Shown here in pieces: positions 42,704-50,767 of a stretch of 64,000 bases of DNA (positions within the stretch are counted from its first letter, which is position 1; each line of letters starts with the position of its first letter). Source of the stretch: Sphingobacterium bambusae (GTDB lineage: Bacteria; Bacteroidota; Bacteroidia; Sphingobacteriales; Sphingobacteriaceae). The notes under the pieces were generated by a model. That model saw only the letters and a list, made by a program, of their open reading frames with translations, did not search any database and was not told the DNA's origin. The position numbers and the translations under genes were made by a program. Location: assembly GCF_033955345.1 (NCBI RefSeq), contig NZ_CP138332.1:4278001-4342000 (forward strand), given 5' to 3'.

Positions 42704-43138
42704 TTACTTATTAAAAGGAGTCAACACCTTTTCTGCACTTTTACTCACTGTTTCAAATTCGGTCCTTAGGTTGCTGATGCGCTCAACCTCTGCCTTTTGA
42801 TAAGTAGCGTCGGCACTATCCGGCTGATATTCCTTCATCCAAACCATCATTTTATCTGTTGCAGACTCCAGATCAGATTTCAGTTGTGTTAGATCGCGTC
42901 GCGTCGCCGCCGTGTCTAAAGCATTATTGCTGTTCTGCATGCCGGCAAGGTTGTCAAGCAACGAATCGATTAAGATGCTGTGTTTATCAAAGGAGGATAT
43001 CTGTGGCATGATTTCATCATGAACTTCAATCGCCTGTTGCGAGATAACCTTCGGGTCGTTCTTCTCCTCTTTGATGTTTTGGCAGCTTGCCATGGTCAGC
43101 AGACCTACGGTGGCCATGCTTAGCGTTATAGTTTTCAT
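42704..43138 (-). CDS. Small helical lipoprotein of unknown function
   Basis: 144 residues. A lipoprotein signal ends LTMASC (Cys19). The mature part is a helical bundle rich in Asp, Glu, Lys and Met, with the motif AIEVHDEIMPQIS (about 37-49) and MMVWMKEYQPD (about 97-107). Similar proteins are sometimes labelled viral A-type inclusion protein without good reason. It lies 4 bases before the SCO gene, so it is part of the respiratory/copper group. The His/Met residues might bind metal, which is a guess. Confidence 0.7.
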   Translation of the reverse strand: MKTITLSMATVGLLTMASCQNIKEEKNDPKVISQQAIEVHDEIMPQISSFDKHSILIDSLLDNLAGMQNSNNALDTAATRRDLTQLKSDLESATDKMMVWMKEYQPDSADATYQKAEVERISNLRTEFETVSKSAEKVLTPFNK

Positions 43139-43148
43139 ATCTCAATAT

Positions 43149-43652
43149 TTATGTTTGCAGTTTTTTCGAAGATGTTGCCGACGAGCGTGGCGCCGACAAA
43201 TCGCGAATGTATATTTCATTGGTTGAACGGGCGCAGAGCAATCCGTCTACATCATAGATTAAAATTTCGAATTCTTGAACGACTTTGCCGTTTTCTTTGA
43301 CCGCTTTAAGTGCTTTATCTATATCTTCTTCGCTTATGCGAATCGAAAAATGCAGGCTTTTTCGTCCTGGTTTTAGGTATTCTATTTTCGCGGCTTTCAG
43401 CCATGTAACCGTTTTTTTTATGCCTTTGCGTCTAAAGATCTGATCCAAAAGTAGGGTATGTATAGGATCTACCGAAGCGAATATGGTGCCGCCGAAAATT
43501 GTTCCATTACTGTTTCTATTAAGTACGCTCTTCTGTATCTTCAGGTCAAGCTGTCGAAAGTCGGGATATATTTTTTTTACCCAAATTCTTTGGAAAAAGA
43601 ACGGTGGATAAAAACGTAATACCCATTTTAACGCTTTTGGAGACAGCTGCAT
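43149..43652 (-). CDS. DUF4442 hot-dog-fold protein (thioesterase-like)
   Basis: 167 residues from ATG 43652. DUF4442 proteins have the hot-dog fold of acyl-CoA thioesterases. Here the central helix region reads NGTIFGGTIFASVDPIHTLLLDQIF, followed by the strands AAKIEYLKPGRKSLHFSIRI. The substrate is unknown. The longer reading frame begins 93 bases earlier, but the family starts near MQLSPKALKWVLR. A -7 box TATATTTG ends four bases before this ATG, which places the promoter inside the longer version. It leads the lipoprotein-SCO-cytochrome run, 10 bases upstream. Confidence 0.8.
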   Translation of the reverse strand: MQLSPKALKWVLRFYPPFFFQRIWVKKIYPDFRQLDLKIQKSVLNRNSNGTIFGGTIFASVDPIHTLLLDQIFRRKGIKKTVTWLKAAKIEYLKPGRKSLHFSIRISEEDIDKALKAVKENGKVVQEFEILIYDVDGLLCARSTNEIYIRDLSAPRSSATSSKKLQT

Positions 43653-43656
43653 CCTA

Positions 43657-43664
43657 CAAATATA
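43657..43664 (-). promoter_or_regulatory. -7 promoter element of the DUF4442 gene
   Basis: TATATTTG on the minus strand, four bases before ATG 43652. It decides the start choice for that gene and suggests a leaderless mRNA. Confidence 0.5.
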
Positions 43665-43756
43665 GAACTCCAAATGCTTTTCTCCGAGTGTGTGTATGTT
43701 TAATTCTTGTAATAAATGTAAAAGCGTTGTAAATTGACCCTCCAAAATATAAACTT

Positions 43757-44980
43757 ATGGAACAATCTGCTAATTCGCGAAAAGTATGGCTTTTGGTCGT
43801 GGTTGCCTCATTAGGCTACTTCGTGGATATCTACGATTTGATTATTTTTTCGATTGTGCGGGTGCAATCATTTCGGGATATTGGCATAGCCGATGAGCAG
43901 ATGCGCAGCGAGGGCGAGTTTGTGTTAAATATGCAGATGGCTGGCTTACTTATCGGAGGCGTCATCTGGGGGATAATAGCGGATAAGTATGGTCGGCTTA
44001 AGGTTCTTTTCGGATCCATCTTGCTATACTCGTTGGCCAATATCTACAATGGTTTTGTACAAGATGTAAATACCTACGCATGGGTACGCTTCATAGCTGG
44101 AATTGGCCTTGCTGGAGAACTGGGGGCGGGCATCACCTTGGTTAGCGAAACGATGGCGAAAGGAAAACGCGGATATGGAACGATGATCGTCGCTGCCGTA
44201 GGTGTATTGGGGGCGATATTGGCCTACTATGTATCAGAATGGTTCGACTGGCGTACGGCCTATTTTGTTGGCGGGGGCATGGGGGTATGTTTACTGTTAT
44301 TGCGCGTGGGCACCTTTGAGTCTGGACTATTTAGGCAGCAAGAGCATACAACGGTGGCCAAAGGAAATATCGCTATGCTATTTGCTAAAAAAGAGCGATT
44401 CTTACGGTATGTGTATTGTTTGTGTATTGGTCTGCCCATCTGGTTTGTCGTAGGGGTATTGGTGACGCAGGCTCCCGAGATTGGTAAAGCATTGTCTGCC
44501 GAGGTGCCGCTTAGTGCCGGAAAGGGCGTTATGTTTACCTATTTGGGTATTTCGTTGGGTGATGTATTTGCTGGTCTAGTAGCCCAATGGTTGAAGTCCC
44601 GAAAAAAAGCCGTATTTGTCTGTCAGGTGATGATCCTTCTTTTTTCCATTTGGTATTTATCCAGCACGGGAATCTCTGAAACGAAATTCCTTTGGTTGGC
44701 TTTTTTGATGGGACTTGGTGTCGGGTATTGGGCGACGTTCGTCACTATTGCTGCTGAACAATTTGGTACCAATTTGCGAGCCACTGTGGCAACCACAGCC
44801 CCCAATTTTGTCCGTGGGGCACTTATTCCTTCTACACTACTTTATGGTTGGTTAGTTTCCCAATTCGGAATTCTGCACGCCGCGATAGCCGTGACGGTCT
44901 TGTTGTCGGGGATTGCGATCTTTGCCCTGAGCAAATTGAAGGAAAGTTTTAACAAGGATTTAGATTATATGGAAGAATAG
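43757..44980 (+). CDS. MFS transporter (sugar/organic-acid type)
   Basis: 407 residues with 12 membrane helices. The MFS motif A between helices 2 and 3 reads GVIWGIIADKYGRLKVLFGS (about 74-93), and a charged central loop follows helix 6 (about 190-215). The early YFVDIYDLIIFSIVRV segment resembles metabolite:proton symporters of the SHS/aromatic-acid type. The substrate cannot be read from sequence. Divergent from the DUF4442 gene. TTG at 43707-43709 and TAAATTG at 43730-43736, 20 bases apart, are a possible promoter. Confidence 0.88.
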   Translation: MEQSANSRKVWLLVVVASLGYFVDIYDLIIFSIVRVQSFRDIGIADEQMRSEGEFVLNMQMAGLLIGGVIWGIIADKYGRLKVLFGSILLYSLANIYNGFVQDVNTYAWVRFIAGIGLAGELGAGITLVSETMAKGKRGYGTMIVAAVGVLGAILAYYVSEWFDWRTAYFVGGGMGVCLLLLRVGTFESGLFRQQEHTTVAKGNIAMLFAKKERFLRYVYCLCIGLPIWFVVGVLVTQAPEIGKALSAEVPLSAGKGVMFTYLGISLGDVFAGLVAQWLKSRKKAVFVCQVMILLFSIWYLSSTGISETKFLWLAFLMGLGVGYWATFVTIAAEQFGTNLRATVATTAPNFVRGALIPSTLLYGWLVSQFGILHAAIAVTVLLSGIAIFALSKLKESFNKDLDYMEE

Positions 44981-45011
44981 ATGCTGAAGTAGAGCACCGG
45001 ATTGACGCATG

Positions 45012-45179
45012 TTAACGATCTGGGCATTTCTTGCAACGCTTGCCTCGCTTGTATTTCTTGCAGCACTTCTTAAAAATACAAGAATCAAAGTCTGCACAAC
45101 TATTAAATCCCTTTTTTGTTTCATCAAAAAAGGGATTATTAATTTCTTGTTGCGTTAAAGGGCTTACTATCAAATCCAT
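45012..45179 (-). CDS. 55-residue basic, cysteine-rich protein
   Basis: Small gene in the gap between the MFS transporter and udk: ATG 45179, TAA at 45012. The N-terminal half is ordinary (MDLIVSPLTQQEINNPFF). The C-terminal half holds six cysteines at 28, 34, 39, 40, 49 and 52, with CC and CKKC pairs set in Lys/Arg-rich sequence (KKYKRGKRCKKCP). This suggests a tiny metal-binding or nucleic-acid-binding module. TATCTTTG eight bases before the ATG gives it its own promoter, which supports it being a real gene. No signal peptide. I do not recognise the family. Confidence 0.6.
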   Translation of the reverse strand: MDLIVSPLTQQEINNPFFDETKKGFNSCADFDSCIFKKCCKKYKRGKRCKKCPDR

Positions 45180-45187
45180 CTCCGATA

Positions 45188-45195
45188 CAAAGATA
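45188..45195 (-). promoter_or_regulatory. -7 promoter element of the Cys-rich small gene
   Basis: TATCTTTG on the minus strand between the udk stop codon and the small gene's ATG. Confidence 0.5.
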
Positions 45196-45211
45196 GCTAT
45201 TTAGATTCTAT

Positions 45212-45856
45212 TTAAATAATAGTGATGTCCGATTTTTTTTCTTTCAGGTCAACAGAGATCTTGTTTGCAGCATCGTCAATGATCTTCGGATCATCGGTGT
45301 TGTTGATGATTACCAAATCGCAGATAGGCTTGAAAGGTAATAGATATTCTTGGTAGGAAGGAACCACATGGTTCTCCCATTTATACATTACATCATCGTG
45401 GTCATAGCCTCTTTCAATAAGATCTCGACGCAGCCGGCGTTCCAGTGCAACAGATTCCTCCGCGTCCAAGAAGATACGGAAATCCAATAGATTGTTTACC
45501 TCTTCATAATGGAAAATAAAAAGACCTTCCACAATAAGGATAGGAGCAGGTTTTATTTCCAGCATTTTCGGTTTTAAATTAGGATTGTTGAAGGTATACT
45601 CCTCCCTATGCACCACTTGTCCATCAAAAAGTTGTTTGATGTCATGAAAGAAAGCAGTTCTGTTGATCGCCGTAGGTAGGTCGAAGTTATAGAGCCTATT
45701 TTCTTCTTGAGTTTTAGTATTTGCCGGTATATAGTAATCGTCTTGGGATATCAAGGTCACTTGTTCGGACAAAAAATGGTTCAGAAAACTGCGTAGAAAA
45801 AACGTTTTTCCCGACCCACTGCTTCCCGCGATACCAATTACGTAAGGTTTGTTCAT
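45212..45856 (-). CDS. udk: Uridine kinase
   Basis: Salvages uridine and cytidine to UMP and CMP with ATP or GTP. 214 residues: the P-loop GSSGSGKT (11-18), the substrate motif SQDDYYIP (about 38-45), NFDLPTAIN, the LIVEGLFIFHYEEV strand and the LID-like RRLRRDLIERGYD. All family motifs are present. TACCTTTG at 45883-45890, inside the last codons of the LysM gene, could give it a separate promoter. Confidence 0.95.
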   Translation of the reverse strand: MNKPYVIGIAGSSGSGKTFFLRSFLNHFLSEQVTLISQDDYYIPANTKTQEENRLYNFDLPTAINRTAFFHDIKQLFDGQVVHREEYTFNNPNLKPKMLEIKPAPILIVEGLFIFHYEEVNNLLDFRIFLDAEESVALERRLRRDLIERGYDHDDVMYKWENHVVPSYQEYLLPFKPICDLVIINNTDDPKIIDDAANKISVDLKEKKSDITII

Positions 45857-45876
45857 GAATGCAATATTAACTTAAA

Positions 45877-46806
45877 TTACTGCAAAGGTACGCCATATGC
45901 TATTTCTATCAAAAATCTTCTGTCCAAAGCACCAATATAAGAGGCTGCAGACTTAGAAAGAACGACGATTGCACCCTGTGTATCCGAGTTGTCGGTAAAT
46001 TTACCAACGACTTTCGCATAGGTAACGTTGCGCGTCATGGGGTTCGTGATTTTAAGTATCGTCCCTATTGGTGCTGTTTTATGCAACGCCAAGTTGCTCT
46101 TGCCGTCTGTTTCCAAATTTTCCATCCATACGCCTATTCCTTTTTCTTGTTTTTCGCGGATGCCGTAGCGATTAGCCTCGAAACCAAGATTGGTAGCGTG
46201 TTGTTCAGCGATACTCGGCGTGTCGATGATTGGCTCCGGAATGATCTCTGGAAGTGGTTCTTGATAGTCTGAGTTGGGTATTTTGAGCAACTGGCCTTCC
46301 TTCACGGCGTTTGACGTTAAATCGTTCATCTTTTTGATATCGTCCACGGTAGTGTTGAATCTGCGCGATATCGCGAATAGTGTTTCGCTTTTGCCTACTT
46401 TATATTCCGTCAACACTTCTTGCTGCTCACGCTGCTCGAGAGCGGCCCTTACAGGTTGCGTTGTCACGGGAGGTGTCGTCGTGGTTACAGTTGTTGGCTT
46501 ATTGGTTGGTACTTTAACCGTGTCGCCGGGTTTTAAGGATTTCTTGTTGTTAGCCGACATGATGCTGTTTACTGGCGCCCCATAACGACGGCCAAGGGCG
46601 TAGTAGGTGTCCTTAGGTTCTACTCGGTGAATAATGTAATATTGACCATTTATTATTTCTGTACCAATAGAATCGGGTACACTAACATGAACGTGACTAT
46701 TATATAGGGAAGGAACGGTAGCCTTGGCCACTAAAAAAAAAGGTGAACATAAAACACCTACAAAACCCACTTTCATAAAAGCGGAAAAAGCTTTTGTTTT
46801 TATCAT
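45877..46806 (-). CDS. LysM-domain cell-wall-associated protein
   Basis: 309 residues. A signal peptide (about 1-28) is followed by two LysM peptidoglycan-binding repeats (about 54-98, YIIHRVEPKDTYYALGRRYG, and about 134-178, YKVGKSETLFAISRRFN) separated by a Thr/Pro linker. A C-terminal domain (about 215-309) with YAKVVGKFTDNSDTQGAIVVLSK may be a double-psi barrel like RlpA. Likely binds, or helps remodel, peptidoglycan. It follows an unknown gene by 10 bases and precedes udk. Confidence 0.85.
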   Translation of the reverse strand: MIKTKAFSAFMKVGFVGVLCSPFFLVAKATVPSLYNSHVHVSVPDSIGTEIINGQYYIIHRVEPKDTYYALGRRYGAPVNSIMSANNKKSLKPGDTVKVPTNKPTTVTTTTPPVTTQPVRAALEQREQQEVLTEYKVGKSETLFAISRRFNTTVDDIKKMNDLTSNAVKEGQLLKIPNSDYQEPLPEIIPEPIIDTPSIAEQHATNLGFEANRYGIREKQEKGIGVWMENLETDGKSNLALHKTAPIGTILKITNPMTRNVTYAKVVGKFTDNSDTQGAIVVLSKSAASYIGALDRRFLIEIAYGVPLQ

Positions 46807-46816
46807 ACGGATGCAA

Positions 46817-47566
46817 TTATACTAAATACGAAACAATTTCCTGTTTATTATATGACATTAAGAATATTTGATGCCCAATCTGGAAATAGGGTTGGGGAAT
46901 CATCTTCGGCATATTCTGCAACAGTCGTTGTTCGTGTAGCACATTAGATGCGTTTGCAACACAAAGGTTTAAATGGTAGCCCTCTTCGTCTTTACTGTGG
47001 TAGCTAATCAATAGCTTCTCGTCGGTGAGACTTATCCAAGGTATATCGACATAGGTGAGGTGACTCAGGTGCGGGGGAAGTAGTCCGCCATAAGGACTAG
47101 GCATCTTGAGCGAGGTGTTATAGCTATCGCAACTGCTGTCATGACCGATTGCTTTTGATGCTGCACGGATATCTAAGTATTCTTCGAATCCACTTTGTAT
47201 ACTTCGATGGCGCATCTTCACAAAATCAACGCAGGTGTCGATCCAAGTATGTTCATGAGAAAGGTAGCGCGTGTTGCCTTCAAGATCCAAGAACCAGATT
47301 CCCTCCTTGACGGGCGAGGTATCACCTAGACGTTTCAGGATGATTGTTTGGTGTTGAAGGGCTTCCAACGTCCACTCTTTTTCATCCACCGGCAGGTTTT
47401 CCAATAGGGAGCGTCCTGCAAAATCGAAAACATGTAAATGGGGCTTGGTCGTTTCGTTATCGCGTGTTTCTACGGCAACCTGAAGAGACTGCGCATCCAC
47501 CACAATTTTCCAGATCTGGGAAGGAAATTTTTTTTCAAATGCTTTATATATCGTATATTTAGTCAT
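46817..47566 (-). CDS. Conserved hypothetical protein
   Basis: 249 residues, no signal peptide or membrane helix. The sequence alternates short beta strands with aromatic and charged residues (FPSQIWKIVVDAQSLQVAVE, HLHVFDFAGRSLLENL, GIWFLDLEGNTRYLSHEHTW), like a small WD/beta-propeller or a DUF4905-type protein from Sphingobacteriaceae. I am not certain of that family. It begins an operon with the LysM gene and is divergent from the NfeD protease gene. Confidence 0.6.
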   Translation of the reverse strand: MTKYTIYKAFEKKFPSQIWKIVVDAQSLQVAVETRDNETTKPHLHVFDFAGRSLLENLPVDEKEWTLEALQHQTIILKRLGDTSPVKEGIWFLDLEGNTRYLSHEHTWIDTCVDFVKMRHRSIQSGFEEYLDIRAASKAIGHDSSCDSYNTSLKMPSPYGGLLPPHLSHLTYVDIPWISLTDEKLLISYHSKDEEGYHLNLCVANASNVLHEQRLLQNMPKMIPQPYFQIGHQIFLMSYNKQEIVSYLV

Positions 47567-47601
47567 TACAGAAAAATGATCGCGATTATTAAAATCAATA
47601 T

Positions 47602-48978
47602 ATGAACAAAATTACAAAATCCTTTTTGGCTTTCCTCTTTCCGTTTTTTGTATTCTTGGGTTCTTCCGATGCACAGACTGTTTACAAAGTAGATATCAAA
47701 GATGAAATAGGACCGAATGCTTGGCGTACGGTAGACTTAGCATATAAACAAGCGCAAGCAATTGGTGCATCCACCTTCCTAATTGAGCTTAATACCTTTG
47801 GCGGCGCCGTCAATTTTGCGGATTCAATACGTTCCAAATTGTTAAACTCGGAGATGAAAACCATGGTGTATATCAACAATAATGCTGCGTCTGCAGGTGC
47901 GTTGATCTCTTTGGCAGCAGATGATATCTACATGCATCGCGGCGGTAGCTTGGGTGCAGCGAGTGTCGTTAATCAGGATGGTGAGATTATGCCTGAAAAG
48001 TATCAATCGTACATGCGCGGACTAATGCGCGCGACGGCAGAAGCCAAGGGGAGAAATCCTAAGATAGCTGAAGCTTTCGTAGATGCTGAGGTCTCCATTC
48101 CCGATCTTAAACCTGATGGTAAATTGCTTACTTTAACCGCGGCAGAAGCGGTCAAAGCCGGCTTGGTGAAAGCCGAGATTGCAAATATCAATGAATTGTA
48201 CCAGCAGGCGCAGATAAAGCCGGCAGAGGTTGTACAACATAAGGTAACGCTGATCGATCAGCTCGTTTCTTTTTTGATCAATCCAATGGTTAGTGGTTTG
48301 TTGATACTGGGTATCATCGGCGGTATTTACTTCGAGTTACAAACGCCGGGTATCGGTTTTGCTTTGGTTGTTGCCCTGCTATCTGCTTCCTTGTTTTTTG
48401 CGCCCCTGTACATTCAAGGGCTTGCAGATAATTGGGAGATAGCCATTTTTGTACTAGGCGTTATTCTGCTGGCGCTGGAGGTTTTTGTGATTCCAGGTTT
48501 TGGCGTGGCTGGCATCCTAGGGATCATCTTTGTGCTTTGTGGCTTGGCTTTCTCCATGGTGGATAACGACTTTCTCGACTTTAAACTTACGCAGCCGGGT
48601 CTATTGGTGAATTCCTTTCTTATTGTAACAGGAGCCATGGTCCTGACCATTGTGTTGATGGTTATTTTTGGGCGCAATATCTTGCGATCTTCTGCCTTTC
48701 GAGTTTTGGTGCTTGCTGATGAGCAGCAAGCCGATCAAGGATATGTATCATCTCCTCAAAAAGCCAACCTAATCCATAAAAATGCAATCGCTCGTACCGT
48801 ATTGCGTCCCGCAGGAAAGATTGAAATCGACGGCGTGTGGTATGATGCAGTAGCTTTGGATGGTTTTATTGATGCAGGAGAGGAGGTTTACGTAGAGAAG
48901 CACGAGAACTATAACCTATTTGTCCGCAAGCTAAGCTTAAAACCTTTGATGAAAGACGAGGACGGTGCACAGGCATAG
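47602..48978 (+). CDS. NfeD-family membrane serine protease
   Basis: 458 residues: a signal peptide (ending SSDAQ), a ClpP/Sop-like protease domain (about 25-200) with nucleophile Ser97 in NNNAASAGALIS and the likely base Lys133, four membrane helices (about 225-360), and a C-terminal NfeD OB-fold domain (about 375-450, with GKIEIDGVWYDAVALDGFID). This is the NfeD1a type. Such proteases usually work with a stomatin/flotillin partner in membrane quality control. No stomatin gene is adjacent here. Ends ahead of a strong terminator. Confidence 0.92.
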   Translation: MNKITKSFLAFLFPFFVFLGSSDAQTVYKVDIKDEIGPNAWRTVDLAYKQAQAIGASTFLIELNTFGGAVNFADSIRSKLLNSEMKTMVYINNNAASAGALISLAADDIYMHRGGSLGAASVVNQDGEIMPEKYQSYMRGLMRATAEAKGRNPKIAEAFVDAEVSIPDLKPDGKLLTLTAAEAVKAGLVKAEIANINELYQQAQIKPAEVVQHKVTLIDQLVSFLINPMVSGLLILGIIGGIYFELQTPGIGFALVVALLSASLFFAPLYIQGLADNWEIAIFVLGVILLALEVFVIPGFGVAGILGIIFVLCGLAFSMVDNDFLDFKLTQPGLLVNSFLIVTGAMVLTIVLMVIFGRNILRSSAFRVLVLADEQQADQGYVSSPQKANLIHKNAIARTVLRPAGKIEIDGVWYDAVALDGFIDAGEEVYVEKHENYNLFVRKLSLKPLMKDEDGAQA

Positions 48979-49063
48979 CGTATATCGGTCTTATCCGCGC
49001 TTTGATCGTGCTATTAAGGTATAAAGGGAAGAGGAATATTATCGAATACCCTTCCTAACAAAT

Positions 49064-49103
49064 AAAAAAGCCACCTAGTTCATATCGACTAGGTGGCTTT
49101 TTT
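49064..49103. terminator. Bidirectional terminator
   Basis: AAAAAAGCCACCTAGT pairs with ACTAGGTGGCTTTTTT, a perfect 16-bp stem around an 8-base loop. It lies between the convergent NfeD and FadL-like genes. Confidence 0.93.
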
Positions 49104-49144
49104 GGATATTTTTAGCGCTTTATTGAAGCCTGTGTTTTTAACAA

Positions 49145-50698
49145 TTAAAATTTCGCGCCAAAGGTTAATACCGCCGTTGTACGCTGGTGTTTTATATCTG
49201 CAGTAGGGTTGGGGGTCTTCCAAAAATTTTCGTCGATAGAATAAGGCCTTACTTTGTAGTCATTGACTAAATGTACAACTGCTAGATCTAAATAGAGTGT
49301 ATTTGAAAGTTTAGCTCCCAAACCTAAGCTACCACTATACTGTGTATTATCTGCATCGCGGTAGGGATTGCCGAAATAGTTGAAACCTGCACGACCACTG
49401 ATGGCATTGGTAAATAGATATTCTCCCCCTATGCGGAAGTTTACCACACTTTGGTAAGCATCCTTAACAGCGTCGTCCCAAATGCCTTCTTGAACGGTGT
49501 TGCGGCCTTGTATTGTTCGGCGTTTAATGGTGCTGTAGTCAATGTATTCAGCGTCAGCTGTGACTAACCCACGACCAAAGAACTTAGAAACGCCTAGGGC
49601 AAACTTCCATGGTGTGATCTGTCTATACGTGTAGGTGGGGTTTTGATACTCCACATTGCGTGAATCAAAGGAAGTAGTCGCATCTTCGTTATCAAAGTAG
49701 TCGACACCAATATAGCTGTCGTTGTAGTCGTCAATCGTATACCATGTCGGAGAGGTAATAGTTGCACCAAGGTTCCAGTCGACGGATGGCTTGTAAATAG
49801 CACCGATTTTGAAATCAAAACCGGCTCCCTCCGTCACTTGATAATAGTCGTCTAAGAGCTCATAATTGGCAACCAAGTAGTTGTTGTCTTCATTTGAAGG
49901 GTCGAGAAAGTCGGAATCAGGATTGTCTGGCGATATTGCGGCAGCATTTTTCGTCCATCCATATTCCGAAAACTGCGACGAGTTTTCATAACGAAATCTC
50001 GATACGCCGATGGTACCACCGATATAAAATTTGTTGTTGTAATTACCGCCAAAAGCAATAGCGCTTCTTGAACTGAAACCGCTGGTAAGCACATCACTAA
50101 TTTGTGTTTTGTCACCGGTCTCATTGGTTATCGGAAAATAGCCGGCATTGTTGCCTGAAAATCGTTCGATAAGCTTCATGTCGCGCAGATCATTTGCAAA
50201 ACCAGCGCTACCGTTAGCCTGAATCTCATCCGTATAAGCGCTTACGATGGTGTTGTTCGGGTTCACACCTTCGTATCTTACGTTGTTGTTGAAAGTGTTT
50301 GTGTTTTCGTAATTGATCCCGATATTGAAGTTTTGCCAACCCTGATATCCCTCGTTTTTCGGGAAATGAAATACAGCACCGGCATTGTCAATATTAAAGC
50401 GCCCTTTATTACGCGTTGCATTTGACCCGAAAAAACTACCTTGGTTACGAGCGTTGTTGTATCCTGCAGTAATGGATATATCCGACTGTCCAAAAAAACC
50501 AAGACCTGCTGGGTTTCCTGTGATAGAGCTGATGTCGCCGCCTAGCGCCGTTTTAGCGTTACCTAGACCTTTGAAACGTGCTGTACCACTATTGTGTTCC
50601 TGCGAAAATATCAATGCATCGTCAACAGTTTGTGCATGTACGTTGATACCTAGAGATGATATAAATAAGGAGGTGAAGAGTATGTTTTTTAGTTTCAT
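49145..50698 (-). CDS. OmpP1/FadL-like outer-membrane barrel protein
   Basis: About 517 residues from ATG 50698. A signal peptide (MKLKNILFTSLFISSLGINVHA) is followed by DDALIFSQEHNSGTARFKGLGNAKTALGGDISSITGNPAGL, of which the key parts are TARFKGLGNAKTALGGD and NPAGLGFF. These are typical of the FadL/TodX-type N-terminal hatch in Bacteroidota. The remainder is a beta-barrel with many aromatic girdle residues ending TAVLTFGAKF. FadL-type channels import hydrophobic compounds. The Bacteroidota members are not well characterised. A longer frame starts at 50731, but the signal peptide fixes 50698. Confidence 0.85.
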   Translation of the reverse strand: MKLKNILFTSLFISSLGINVHAQTVDDALIFSQEHNSGTARFKGLGNAKTALGGDISSITGNPAGLGFFGQSDISITAGYNNARNQGSFFGSNATRNKGRFNIDNAGAVFHFPKNEGYQGWQNFNIGINYENTNTFNNNVRYEGVNPNNTIVSAYTDEIQANGSAGFANDLRDMKLIERFSGNNAGYFPITNETGDKTQISDVLTSGFSSRSAIAFGGNYNNKFYIGGTIGVSRFRYENSSQFSEYGWTKNAAAISPDNPDSDFLDPSNEDNNYLVANYELLDDYYQVTEGAGFDFKIGAIYKPSVDWNLGATITSPTWYTIDDYNDSYIGVDYFDNEDATTSFDSRNVEYQNPTYTYRQITPWKFALGVSKFFGRGLVTADAEYIDYSTIKRRTIQGRNTVQEGIWDDAVKDAYQSVVNFRIGGEYLFTNAISGRAGFNYFGNPYRDADNTQYSGSLGLGAKLSNTLYLDLAVVHLVNDYKVRPYSIDENFWKTPNPTADIKHQRTTAVLTFGAKF

Positions 50699-50714
50699 GT
50701 AGTATAATTGATGT

Positions 50715-50757
50715 TCAAAAAAAATAGCCAATATAAACTGCTTTCATATTGGCTATT
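50715..50757 (-). terminator. Terminator of the glycine/serine-rich lipoprotein gene
   Basis: AATAGCCAATAT pairs with ATATTGGCTATT (12 bp) around an 11-base loop, with a T7 tract on the minus strand. It lies just after the lipoprotein stop codon. Confidence 0.9.
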
Positions 50758-50767
50758 GTTAAAGCTA

